A stretch of DNA of 63,192 nt from an uncultured Clostridia bacterium (GTDB lineage: Bacteria > Bacillota > Clostridia > Oscillospirales > Acutalibacteraceae), in contig CAJFTS010000003.1 in assembly GCA_904420015.1 (NCBI GenBank), positions 1-63,192 of the forward strand, given 5' to 3'. Position numbers and translations under genes: made by a program. Under the pieces are notes generated by a model. The model ran no database searches and had not been told where the DNA came from. It was given only the letters and a program-made list of their open reading frames with translations. Shown piece after piece: positions 28,008-36,079 of this stretch; position 1 is the stretch's first letter, and each line of letters starts with the position of its first letter.

Positions 28008-28092
28008 AATAGGAGAATACCGGCCGTCCTTCCCTGCGAATGGGAGGGCTCCTGGGACCTTTGAGAATCAAACGGAAAGGAATGGGAATGAA

Positions 28093-29070
28093 ATGAAGTA
28101 TCGCCATGTAGGGGCATCCGGGCTGAAGGTCAGTGAAATTGCCATCGGCACTTGGCTTACCGACCTGGGCAGTGAAGAGAAGGTGGGGCTGGCGAAGGAA
28201 ACGATCCGGCTGGCCTATGAAAAAGGGATCAATTTCTTCGACTGTGCGGACGCATACGGCAACGGTGCGGCCGAGCAGTTTTTGGGCGGGGTGCTGGCCG
28301 ATTTCCCCAGAAGTAAGATCGTGGTATCCAGCAAGGTCTATTTCCCCACCGGGGACGGGGTGAACGAGCGGGGGCTTTCCAGAAAGCATATCTTCGACAA
28401 CGTCGAGCGGTCCCTGAAAAACCTGAAGATGGACTACATCGATCTGTATTACTGCCACCGGTTTGATACTCAAACGCCGGTGGAGGAGACGCTGCGGGCG
28501 CTGGACGACCTGGTGGCCCAGGGGAAGATCCTCTACTACGGGGTGAGCGAGGGCTGGACGGCGGCGCGGCTGGAGCGGGCCCAGCAGATGATCGAAAAAC
28601 GCGGCCTGCGTCCGTTGACGGTGATACAGCCCCAGTACAATATGATGGACCGGTATATTGAGGATGAAATCATGGATGTGTGCGAGCGGTATGGGATTGG
28701 GATTACCCCCTTTTCCCCGCTGGCGCAGGGGCTTTTGACGGGAAAATACAAAAAGGGCCAGCCTTACCCGGCAGGCTCCCGGGCCACCCATCAGAAGGAT
28801 AAGCAGGTCAACCGCCTGCTGACGGAGGAAAACCTTTACAAGGTTGAGAAGCTCGGGCGGATTGCGCAGGAGCTGCATACCACCCCTTCCGTGCTGGCCC
28901 TTGCCTGGATTTTGCGAAAGGAGTGCATCAGCAGCGTTATAACCGGGGCCAGCCGGCCCCGGCAGCTGGAGGAGAATGTGGCGGCAAGCGATCTGCGCTT
29001 GGACCCGTCGGTGCTTCGGGAAATCGAGGGGATTCTCGACTATCATCCCTTCTACCGGAGCATTGGATAG
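28093..29070 (+). CDS. Aldo/keto reductase (potassium-channel beta-subunit-like)
   Basis: 325-residue NADPH-dependent oxidoreductase. Signatures are FFDCADAYGNGAAE (catalytic Asp and Tyr), IVVSSKVYF (catalytic Lys), YYCHRFD (His), GVSEGWTAARL, IQPQYNMMDR and the cofactor-binding VITGASRPRQLEENV. This matches the AKR6/AKR14-like group with broad carbonyl substrates. AAAGGAATGGGAATGAA precedes the ATG. Its transcript ends in the nested palindrome described at 29104-29239. Confidence 0.93.
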   Translation: MKYRHVGASGLKVSEIAIGTWLTDLGSEEKVGLAKETIRLAYEKGINFFDCADAYGNGAAEQFLGGVLADFPRSKIVVSSKVYFPTGDGVNERGLSRKHIFDNVERSLKNLKMDYIDLYYCHRFDTQTPVEETLRALDDLVAQGKILYYGVSEGWTAARLERAQQMIEKRGLRPLTVIQPQYNMMDRYIEDEIMDVCERYGIGITPFSPLAQGLLTGKYKKGQPYPAGSRATHQKDKQVNRLLTEENLYKVEKLGRIAQELHTTPSVLALAWILRKECISSVITGASRPRQLEENVAASDLRLDPSVLREIEGILDYHPFYRSIG

Positions 29071-29103
29071 GCAGCGAAGCAGGAGGATGCTTGCCGGATA
29101 CCG

Positions 29104-29239
29104 AAAAACGCCGCCCTGTTAAGAGCGTTGTTGTAAGAATACCCGTAGGGGCGGCTAATAGCCGCCCGCGGGCGCATACTATGCGCCCCTACAACGTGTT
29201 TTCTTATCTCAACGCCCTGTTGAAAGGGCGGCGTTTTTA
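29104..29239. repeat. Nested palindromic (REP/MITE-like) element acting as a bidirectional terminator
   Basis: The outer stem AAAAACGCCGCCCT (29104-29117) pairs with AGGGCGGCGTTTTT (29226-29239) and has T runs on both strands. Inside are imperfect arms (GCGTTG and TAAGAA matched on both sides) and a 48-bp core, 29145-29192. The core begins GTAGGGGCG and ends CGCCCCTAC, and contains two small hairpins, GGCGGCTAATAGCCGCC and GGGCGCATACTATGCGCCC. The core looks like the interspersed GTAGGGGCG-type palindromic repeats seen in gut Clostridia genomes. Confidence 0.65.
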
Positions 29240-29245
29240 TGTCGT

Positions 29246-31426
29246 TTAATTGGAGCTTCGCAGCAGGGAAGGAATCAGCGCCGCCAGCAGCCAGAACAGC
29301 TGGAACAGCAGGGCGGTGGCGCCGTTTAGATTAAACAGCCCCCCGTAAAAGGCCAGGAAGGCGGAAAGGAGGAAGCCCAGGAGTATCCCGATCACCTGCA
29401 GCACCGAAGAAAGCTTCACAATGGTACCCAGCCTTATGGCGGAGGATAAGAGATCCATCAGCCCGTCGATCCTGCCGTCGTAGGCGATGCTGGCGTCCGC
29501 CGTCTCCTGCGGGGCGCGCAGCTCTTCAAACTCGCTGGTTGCGGCGGCGGAGAGGATGAGCACATCGCTTTCCGACAGGTCGAACCCGTCGCAGAGGAGG
29601 GAGGTGGTGATGTTGGGATCGCAGGTCCGCACCATCAGGCCGATGCCGTTGCGGGCAAACCGGTCCAGCTCCTGACGGATGTAGGGGGAGAACCGGTAGG
29701 TCACCACGAACATGGCGCACAGCTCCCCCGCCGAGCAAAGGTATACCAGCTTGCGTCTGGCGCGCAGATAGCGGTTTTCATAGTCCAAAGAGGGCGGGAC
29801 AATCCCGTGATTTTGCAGCAGCTCCCGGTTGCCTGCCAGCACCCGGCGGCCGTCAACCCAGCCGGAGATGCCCATCCCCTGCTCGTAGACCAGCGATTCC
29901 ACCGTCGGCAGGATTTTGTCGTCCCCTTGGATGACCTGTTCGAGTACCGGCGCCAAAGGCCCTCCTGCTTCATGGACCAGCGCGGCGGCGTCCAGGATGG
30001 CCTGATCGATCCGCCCCCCGCTGAAGGTCTTGATGCCGTTTAGGGTGACCGAGCCGGCGGGAAACAGGTCGCTGGCGTCCACCGTCAGGCTGTTGGTGAG
30101 AAAGTAATCGTCCACCGCCGAAAAGCCCGAGAGCATCGCCCCGCGCCTAAGCAGGCGGCGGGCGGCGGCCTTCATGGGCAGGTTGCCGCTGAGCAGGGAG
30201 GCAATGGGCGCCGCCAGGCAGCAGACGGCGGCAAAGACGGTAAGGGCCAAAGCGCTGTCCTGGGTGACGATCAGGCAGGCCACCGCCGTGACAATGGCTC
30301 CCACCAGCACGCAGGGGGAGAGAAAGCCGCCCAGCGTGGCGCAGGAGTCGTCGTTGTACGAATCGTCCAGAAAGCCCGTCAGAAAGGAAGCCTTGACCGG
30401 GATCACAATATAGGGGTCGCCCAGGATGTTGCGGCATAGGTCCCGGGTGGTATTGTCGTTGGGAAGCATACGGGCCGTATGCTTTGCTCCCCTTTGGGAG
30501 AGGAACGCAAAGTTTTCCTTGATCCGCGACAGCTTCAGCAGCTTGCCCCCGGCGTTTGCGCACAGCAGAAGCATGGCCGGCGCCGTATACAAGGGCGCCG
30601 AAAGGTCCGCGATGCGTTCGGGGAAGAAAAGCATGGACAGGGTATGGACCAAAACGGCAAAGACGGCGATGGCGGTGGGCATATCCGGCGCGGTATGCAG
30701 ATGCAAGGCGCTGCGCAGGGAGGAGGCGAAAATGGCGGAATTGACCGAGGCGGCCAGCATGACCACCGCCGCGTTGATGGAAACAAACAAAAGCGGGCTG
30801 GCGGTGGGAAAGTCGTAAAGCGGCAGCCTTGCGCCGGTATAGAGGAAAAGGGCCGGGGCGACGGTGAGCCATCCGGTAATCAGCAGCCCCAGGGCGCTCA
30901 GCGCCAGCCGAAGGAGGAGCCCGGAAAACTGGGAGCGCAGATGCTCTTCAATAACCGGCACATCCTCATAGGAAGTGAAATCGTCGATTTGCCGCCCGGC
31001 TTCCTCGCCGGTGTCGTAGAGCTCCTGCGGATCGGTATCCGCTTCGGTGCCGGAAAGGACAAACTTTTCCGCCCGCTCCCGCCGCTTTTCATAGAGGACC
31101 CGTTCGTTTACCGGCTCCGGTTCCTCTTCGTCGTCCTCAAAAAGCTTCAGCTGGCCTTCCAGCTCCTCCTCCGGCTGCGGCCGCTTCTTTTGGAAGGAGT
31201 TTATGGGCATCGGCTGGGTATCCTGCTGAAAGGGCAAGGACGTTGCGCCGTCCCCGCCGGCTTCCATCGGCCCGCGGATGTTCTTTGCCGAAAATTCCAG
31301 CAGGATTTCCTCTGTTTTGGACGTATCAATGGGCTCGTTCCCTTTATGACGATGCTTCGCCTCTTTGATGATATCGTCCAAAGAATACCGGTTGGCCGAC
31401 GCAAACGGCTCTTTTTCGTTGGGCAT
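29246..31426 (-). CDS. Catalytically degenerate P-type-ATPase-like membrane protein
   Basis: 726-residue protein. A disordered acidic cytosolic N-terminus (about 1-160) is followed by paired hydrophobic segments near 166-200, 208-235, 250-268, 278-297, 367-410 and 670-722. Landmarks occur in P1-type ATPase order: 'ASFLTGFL' where the A-domain TGES motif should be (350-353); LTVDASDLFPAG where VFDKTGTLTEG should be (449-457); an N-domain-like GWVDGRRVLAGNRELL (522-537); and TCDP where TGDN should be (601-604). All catalytic motifs are altered, so ATP-driven transport is unlikely. No family name recognised. GGAGGTGA precedes the ATG; 35 bp downstream of rlmB. Confidence 0.8.
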   Translation of the reverse strand: MPNEKEPFASANRYSLDDIIKEAKHRHKGNEPIDTSKTEEILLEFSAKNIRGPMEAGGDGATSLPFQQDTQPMPINSFQKKRPQPEEELEGQLKLFEDDEEEPEPVNERVLYEKRRERAEKFVLSGTEADTDPQELYDTGEEAGRQIDDFTSYEDVPVIEEHLRSQFSGLLLRLALSALGLLITGWLTVAPALFLYTGARLPLYDFPTASPLLFVSINAAVVMLAASVNSAIFASSLRSALHLHTAPDMPTAIAVFAVLVHTLSMLFFPERIADLSAPLYTAPAMLLLCANAGGKLLKLSRIKENFAFLSQRGAKHTARMLPNDNTTRDLCRNILGDPYIVIPVKASFLTGFLDDSYNDDSCATLGGFLSPCVLVGAIVTAVACLIVTQDSALALTVFAAVCCLAAPIASLLSGNLPMKAAARRLLRRGAMLSGFSAVDDYFLTNSLTVDASDLFPAGSVTLNGIKTFSGGRIDQAILDAAALVHEAGGPLAPVLEQVIQGDDKILPTVESLVYEQGMGISGWVDGRRVLAGNRELLQNHGIVPPSLDYENRYLRARRKLVYLCSAGELCAMFVVTYRFSPYIRQELDRFARNGIGLMVRTCDPNITTSLLCDGFDLSESDVLILSAAATSEFEELRAPQETADASIAYDGRIDGLMDLLSSAIRLGTIVKLSSVLQVIGILLGFLLSAFLAFYGGLFNLNGATALLFQLFWLLAALIPSLLRSSN

Positions 31427-31461
31427 GCGGTCGTCACCTCCAAAAACTGTCCGCCTGTTCG

Positions 31462-32241
31462 TTACGGCTTGCCTGCAACGGGGCGAAGGCCCGCGCGCTG
31501 GCGCGCGGCCTCGTACAGCACAATCCCCGCCGCCACCGACGCGTTGAGCGAATCAATATGGCCGCGCATGGGCAGGGACACCGTAAAGTCGCATTTTTCC
31601 TTAATCAACCGGCCAACCCCTTGCCCCTCCGACCCGATGACCAGGGCGGTGGGCCCGGTAAAGTCGGTCTGACACCAAGGGGAACCGTCCATATCCAGTG
31701 CGTAGATCCAAACCCCGCGCTTTTTCAAGTCCTCAATGGCGGCCGCCAGGTTGGGGACGCGGGCCACCGGGATATATTCCAACGCCCCGGCCGCCGCTTT
31801 GAGGACGACGGGGGTCAGCCCCGCCGTGCGCCGCTTGGGAACCACAATCCCATGGGCGCCCGCCCCTTCCGCCGTGCGTACAATGGCACCCAGGTTGTGG
31901 GGGTCGGAAAGCTCGTCGGCGATGATGAGCAGCGGCGGCTCCCCCCGCTGCCGGGCGAGAGCGAAGATGTCGTCCACCGTGGCGTATTCCTTCACCGCCG
32001 CCAGCAGCGCCACCCCCTGGTGGGATTCCCCGCCGCACAAGGCGGTCAGCTTGCGCGGGTCCACCTCCTTAACCGGAATCCCCCGGTCCCGGCAGCGGGC
32101 GACGATCGCCTGCACCGTGCCGGTGCGTTCCCCGCGGGCCAGGAGGAGCCGGTCAGCCGGCCGGCCGGATTTGAGCGCCTCCATCACGCTGTTTCGTCCG
32201 GCGATCACCTCGCTGCTGATGTGGTTTGCAGGATCGGTCAT
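31462..32241 (-). CDS. rlmB: 23S rRNA (guanosine-2'-O-)-methyltransferase RlmB, TrmH/SpoU family
   Basis: 259-residue SpoU methyltransferase with a substrate-binding N-terminal domain and a knotted SAM domain: IADELSDPHNLGAIVRTAEG (motif 1), ALVIGSEGQGVG (motif 2) and VSLPMRGHIDSLNASVAAGI (motif 3). It methylates the 2'-hydroxyl of a guanosine in 23S rRNA. A frame upstream to 32442 lacks an RBS and crosses the promoter; AAAGGGG precedes the ATG at 32241. Confidence 0.93.
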   Translation of the reverse strand: MTDPANHISSEVIAGRNSVMEALKSGRPADRLLLARGERTGTVQAIVARCRDRGIPVKEVDPRKLTALCGGESHQGVALLAAVKEYATVDDIFALARQRGEPPLLIIADELSDPHNLGAIVRTAEGAGAHGIVVPKRRTAGLTPVVLKAAAGALEYIPVARVPNLAAAIEDLKKRGVWIYALDMDGSPWCQTDFTGPTALVIGSEGQGVGRLIKEKCDFTVSLPMRGHIDSLNASVAAGIVLYEAARQRAGLRPVAGKP

Positions 32242-32286
32242 AGGTAAAACCCCTTTGTGTTCAGACACATAAATTAATATTATCTC

Positions 32287-32315
32287 ATTATACCAACATT
32301 CCTCCTGCAATACAA
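32287..32315 (-). promoter_or_regulatory. Promoter of rlmB and the pseudo-ATPase gene
   Basis: Minus strand TTGTAT (32310-32315), 17-bp spacer, TATAAT (32287-32292), about 45 nt before rlmB. Confidence 0.8.
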
Positions 32316-32391
32316 ACCTTTTGCCGGATTTTTTCACGGGGGTTTCTTTGGAAAGGGGGAAGCCCCTTCCTGTGGAGATTGGAAATAACGG

Positions 32392-32421
32392 TTGACAGCG
32401 CAAAAGGCTTTGCCGTATAAT
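32392..32421 (+). promoter_or_regulatory. Promoter of tRNA-Pro
   Basis: TTGACA (32392-32397), 18-bp spacer, TATAAT (32416-32421), 29 nt before the tRNA. Confidence 0.85.
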
Positions 32422-32450
32422 TACAGTCGTATCTGTATCCAATGAGATAT

Positions 32451-32526
32451 CCGGGTGTGGCGCAGTTGGTAGCGCGGGTGGTTTGGGACCATCAGGCCGC
32501 AGGTTCGAACCCTGTCACTCGGACCA
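32451..32526 (+). tRNA. tRNA-Pro (anticodon TGG)
   Basis: 76 nt with encoded CCA. The acceptor arms CCGGGTG and CACTCGG pair; the D arm has GCGC stems around AGTTGGTA; the anticodon arm GGTGG-TTTGGGA-CCATC places TGG in the loop; and the T arm carries GGTTCGAACC. It reads CCA and by wobble other proline codons. Transcribed from its own promoter. Confidence 0.97.
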
Positions 32527-32614
32527 CCAGGCTGAGCCTGGACGCGATTCGCGCTCCGGGCCCGGCTTTTTGTTTTATCGTTTCACCCGCGTTTATGACG
32601 GTTATCTGTTTTGT

Positions 32615-32673
32615 AACAGCCGCAAAGCCCGCGTATCCTTATGGATACGCGGGCTTCTTTGCCTGCGGCTGTT
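32615..32673 (+). terminator. Terminator-like long hairpin downstream of tRNA-Pro
   Basis: 14-bp perfect stem AAGCCCGCGTATCC / GGATACGCGGGCTT (4-nt loop) followed by CTTTG, set inside a second pair of arms AACAGCCGCA / TGCGGCTGTT. The inner hairpin probably terminates the tRNA precursor. Confidence 0.7.
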
Positions 32674-32777
32674 TTGCATATTCGGACCATTTCTATGATC
32701 ATCCGACCCGGTCTCCCGCCTAGGAGATGGGTTCGGATTTTTCCGTTCCATCGGTCCATTGTTTTGCCTGCTTGCGG

Positions 32778-32807
32778 TTGCCAAAATTTGTAGAATTATG
32801 CTATAAT
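32778..32807 (+). promoter_or_regulatory. Promoter of the TIR-domain gene
   Basis: TTGCCA (32778-32783), 18-bp spacer, TATAAT (32802-32807), 38 nt before the TTG start. Confidence 0.65.
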
Positions 32808-32845
32808 AAGCGAAATATTTTAGGGAAGCTTTAGGGGGGAGAGCA

Positions 32846-33907
32846 TTGCCGGATATAAATGAGCTGATTTCTGTTTTAGCCTCTTTTTTGGCGGAAAAGG
32901 AAAAAACATATACGTTGCCAAGTGTATGTGTACGCTATGGCATGGAACCGGGCGAAGAAAGGGAAACATATCAGAGTAAAAGAAGCTATGCCAGCAAAAG
33001 GCTGTCTTCCAAGAGTTATAATGAATTACTGGAAATTGCCGCTTCTATCATCGAAGATTATGACGACGGCGATTTAAGAATTTCTCTTCAAAAATATTTA
33101 AAAAAACCGGAAAAGGAGGGGAATGATCTGGATAACAAATTGTTTATCAGCCATTCTTCCATGGACAAGAAACTGGTGGAGTCGCTGATTCAATTCATAA
33201 GCGACGCCATTCATATCGACAAAAATCTGATTTACTATACCTCAAAGCCGGGAACCATCAAAACCGGCACTTATTTTATTGAGGAGATAAAAAAAGAACT
33301 GTTAGGCTGCGAGGCGATGCTTATTCTCATGTCGGAAAACTACTTGAACAGCTACTTCTGTTTGGCTGAATTGGGGGCGGCATGGGAAGGATTAAGCTAG
33401 AAAAGAATCATCCCCATATTGGTTCCCCCCGTCAATATAGAAATATATAACAAAACGCCCCTCCAGGGGATACAAGCTTTGACGCTGGATACGGACTTGC
33501 CTGCCGTGCTGTGTGACCACCTGTCCGCTTTTTTCGGCACCGAGACCAACATGATTAATTTTCATGAGGCTTTGAAGGTGTTCCAAAAAGAGATGGGCGC
33601 GTTTCGCAGCAATCGGTTTTTAAAGCCGGTATATAATAAGGCATATATGGCGGCGGTAACGGAAATTAGAATTCGCCAGAATAAGCGAAATGAAGTTTTT
33701 ACCATATGTAAATTGGATGGGCTTATAGAGACTGCGGAGCCTCCCGTCAAAGGGGAGACGCACTGGGTCTTTTTTGAAAAGAACAGGTTCGGCCCGGTTT
33801 CGGCTGGCGATCGGATCTGCTTTAAGCTGGAAAGGATCGGCGATCTATATGAGAGAGAAAAAACGAGGAACCTTTATGTAACCGACTTGTTTAACCTTTC
33901 GTCGTAG
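32846..33907 (+). pseudogene. TIR-domain (defence-type) protein interrupted by an in-frame TAG codon
   Basis: Reads as one frame of 353 codons broken only by TAG at 33398-33400. TTG start, with GGGGGGAG 4 nt upstream. Residues 1-95 form a helical N-terminal domain (SKRSYASKRL, LLEIAASIIEDY) reminiscent of N-terminal domains of AbiJ-like defence proteins, an uncertain comparison. Residues 98-184 are most of a TIR domain: KLFISHSSMDKKLVESL, then SENYLNSYFCLAELGAAW with the presumed NADase glutamate at about 175. After the stop the same frame continues KRIIPILVPPV, the expected last TIR strand, and a 160-residue C-terminal domain without known motifs. DNA is AT-rich compared with neighbours, suggesting transfer. 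The 184-residue fragment could still be made. Confidence 0.75.
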
Positions 33908-34364
33908 GATTGGTTTTCCGTTTTCTAAGGGTTGCAATCGTCCGAATAGGGAAGCAGACCAATGCTCAGGAGACACACTGGACACAAATGAGACGGCAGG
34001 ATCCTACCACCAGTCTCTGGCCTATGTGCGATATCCGTACGTTTGCCTCCTCAGGCGGCGCCAGGACCTCCATCTATATGCAATGGATTTTATACCGGCG
34101 CCACATTCCAGACGCCTTTAGCAAGAAAGAAAGCGCTGCATAACGGCGATCAAAAAGCCGGCCATGGGCATAAGCCTGCTGCTGTTGCATAGGATAGCAT
34201 GTGGGGGATGTCCTTTTCATAGAAAAAGGGGATCCCCTTTTTCTATGAAAAGGAAGGCGCTTCTTGCCAACCATTTTCTCTCGCTTTTTGTCCGATTTTT
34301 ACAAGACACCCAGGGAAAAAGGAGTATACTCAGGATAGACGAAAAAATGACGGGAGGAATTCCT
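33908..34364. other. 457-bp region after the TIR gene; perfect palindrome, otherwise nothing recognised
   Basis: A 77-codon open frame (33910-34143) has no RBS and no recognisable features. Composition shifts back toward the chromosome average. The one clear element is the palindrome at 34211-34254. A TATACT at 34325-34330 could be the -10 box for the VOC gene, but no good -35 fits it. Confidence 0.4.
34211..34254. repeat. Perfect 44-bp palindrome without loop
   Basis: Left arm TCCTTTTCATAGAAAAAGGG and right arm CCCTTTTTCTATGAAAAGGA are exact reverse complements, joined by the self-complementary centre GATC. There is no unpaired loop. It could extrude as a cruciform or act as a terminator in either direction. 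Confidence 0.9.
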
Positions 34365-34850
34365 ATGCAATTTACCTGTCCGCTTGTGGCGGTGGAAGAT
34401 CTGGCGGTGACCCGCCGGTTTTATGAGGAGGTATTGGGGTTAAGGGTGATACTTGACTTCGGCGCCAACATTACCTTTGAGGGAGGATTCGCCTTCCAGA
34501 CAAAGGAAACCTGGGCCCAGTTTATCGAGCGGCCGGAGACGGAAATCCGCAGTACGGGAAACGATTTCGAGCTGTATTTTGAGGAGGACCATCTTGAACG
34601 TTTTCTTGAAAAGCTCGAGAATGTGGAATCTATCGTTTACGTTCATGGGGTAAAGGAATTCCCATGGGGCCAGCGGGTCGTCCGCTTTTACGATCCGGAC
34701 GGCCATATTGTGGAGGTGGGCGACAGCATGAAGTCGGTGGCCCTGCGTTTTTTAGCCCAGGGCCTTTCGCCAGAGGAAACGGCGGCCCGCATCCAGCATC
34801 CGGTCGAATTTGTGCGGATGTGTATGCAGGAAAAGAAAGAGCGTGTATAA
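34365..34850 (+). CDS. VOC family protein (glyoxalase/dioxygenase superfamily)
   Basis: 161-residue protein with the paired beta-alpha-beta-beta-beta units of the vicinal-oxygen-chelate fold: FTCPLVAVEDLAVTRRFYEE at the start and FPWGQRVVRFYDPDGHIVEV near the end. The C-terminal 35 residues form an extra helical segment. Metal ligands are not obvious, so it could be an antibiotic-binding or regulatory VOC protein rather than an enzyme. GGGAGG precedes the ATG. The long frame from 34164 crosses the palindrome and is not used. Confidence 0.85.
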   Translation: MQFTCPLVAVEDLAVTRRFYEEVLGLRVILDFGANITFEGGFAFQTKETWAQFIERPETEIRSTGNDFELYFEEDHLERFLEKLENVESIVYVHGVKEFPWGQRVVRFYDPDGHIVEVGDSMKSVALRFLAQGLSPEETAARIQHPVEFVRMCMQEKKERV

Positions 34851-34856
34851 ATAGCA

Positions 34857-34900
34857 AAAGGAAAAGGGCTGTCATTTTTTGAGGACGGCCCTTTTCCTTT
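34857..34900 (+). terminator. Bidirectional terminator between the VOC and AraC genes
   Basis: AAAGGAAAAGGGC pairs with GCCCTTTTCCTTT (13 bp) across a loop that holds a further GTC / GAC pair. It serves the rightward VOC gene and probably the leftward AraC gene. Confidence 0.8.
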
Positions 34901-34931
34901 GCAAGGCTGGATGGGAGCAAAGATAGGCGGC

Positions 34932-35789
34932 TTACAGCAGGCTGAGCTGCCCGGCCACATTGACCGTATCATGTACCACCTTATCCGCCGATGGGGCGTG
35001 CCCGGTGATACGGCGGTAAGCGCGGTAAAAATTGGAGTAATCCCCAAACCCGGCCTTCTCCGCCGCTTCCGTGGAGGTGCGGCCCTCCTGCATCAGCTGC
35101 TGGGTGAGCATGACCCGCTTGCGGATAACATATTCCATTACAGTGGTTCCGGTAGCGGCGCGGAAAACCTTGTTGAGGTGATGCTTGGAAATGAAGAATT
35201 TGGCCGAAAGCGCATCGAGAGTCACCGGTTTGGCAATGTCCTCGTTGAGGTACCAGAGCACGTCGTTCACCACCCCGCTGACGGTCGGAGAAGAAACGTC
35301 GGACCTGCGGCTTTTGCTCATATGCACCAGGCTTGCCAGCAGCGTTTCCACCGCATACCGGGAGCAAAGGACCCGTTCCGGTTCCGGGAAACCGGCACAA
35401 ACGGATAGTGCCTCGAAGAGAGAGGAAAAGCCGCAGGCGTCCGCGTCGGTATAATAGCATCCGTTCCCTCCCTGGTCGTGAAAGGGGGCGAGCAGCCGGT
35501 TGCGGTTGGCTTCCTCCAGAAGAAGCGGGGAAAAATGGACCGCACCGCGTTCGTAGGTGCCGCCTTCATGCCTGCGTCCGTGAAAGACGCCCGGCCGCAT
35601 GAGCAGCACGCTGCCCGGTACAGGGTGGTACTGCCGCCCTTCCACCAGGTAGCTGACCGAGCCGCTGATTAGATAAAACAGCTCGTAGGTCGGGTGGCAG
35701 TGCAGGTCGTATTCGCTGCTTTCCTCCGTGTCGTCCACACTATAATGGAAGAAAAGCTGGTCGGTTCGGATGGCGGACAATTCCGGCAT
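34932..35789 (-). CDS. AraC family transcriptional regulator
   Basis: 285 residues. An N-terminal cupin sensor (YDLHCHPTYELFYLISG and PGSVLLMRPGVFHG) is followed by a C-terminal pair of helix-turn-helix motifs (LDALSAKFFISKHHLNKVFR and STEAAEKAGFGDYSNFYRAYR). AraC proteins of this layout bind a sugar or glycoside and activate the adjacent catabolic genes. The frame opens at 35807 but that ATG belongs to the ATGGGAGGGG ribosome-binding site; the ATG at 35789 is preferred. Divergent from the sugar-acid cluster, its likely target. Confidence 0.93.
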   Translation of the reverse strand: MPELSAIRTDQLFFHYSVDDTEESSEYDLHCHPTYELFYLISGSVSYLVEGRQYHPVPGSVLLMRPGVFHGRRHEGGTYERGAVHFSPLLLEEANRNRLLAPFHDQGGNGCYYTDADACGFSSLFEALSVCAGFPEPERVLCSRYAVETLLASLVHMSKSRRSDVSSPTVSGVVNDVLWYLNEDIAKPVTLDALSAKFFISKHHLNKVFRAATGTTVMEYVIRKRVMLTQQLMQEGRTSTEAAEKAGFGDYSNFYRAYRRITGHAPSADKVVHDTVNVAGQLSLL

Positions 35790-35826
35790 ACAAGAGGCCC
35801 CTCCCATTCGTTTGGATTCTATTGGT

Positions 35827-35855
35827 ATTGTATAACTTTGCCGCTATATTTGCAA
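35827..35855 (-). promoter_or_regulatory. Promoter of the AraC-type regulator gene
   Basis: Minus strand TTGCAA (35850-35855), 17-bp spacer, TACAAT (35827-35832), about 30 nt before the regulator start. Confidence 0.7.
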
Positions 35856-35878
35856 TGTTATTGGCTTAAATTGCAATC
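35848..35878 (+). promoter_or_regulatory. Candidate AraC-regulator binding site: repeated TTGCAAT 21 bp apart
   Basis: TTGCAAT occurs at 35850 and again at 35871, exactly 21 bp apart, two helical turns, which is the spacing of many AraC-family half-sites. The first copy overlaps the regulator's own -35 box. Each TTGCAA is itself palindromic, so orientation is ambiguous. Confidence 0.4.
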
Positions 35879-36079
35879 GTAAAAGAATGGGAATGTGATA
35901 AGATGGAGACGGGAAAGGCAGAAACACGCAAAGCAGCAAAGCCCCAAAGGAAAATGGAGAAAGGCAAAAGCGGCTGGAGGGATGGCATTCCTTCGGCCGC
36001 CTATAAGAAAGATGGTCCCGGACAGGCGAGGCTCTGCGCGTTCGATGAAAAATCCCCGAACCATAAGGAGGAGACAGGT

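Noticed and set aside
33398-33400. TAG recoding (amber suppression) as normal genetic code
   Set aside because: Other genes in the window (cotJB, aldo/keto reductase) end in TAG, and neither tRNA here has a CTA anticodon.
33910-34143. 77-codon open frame after the TIR gene
   Set aside because: No RBS, no recognisable domain; translated in other frames it also gives nothing convincing as a transposase relic.
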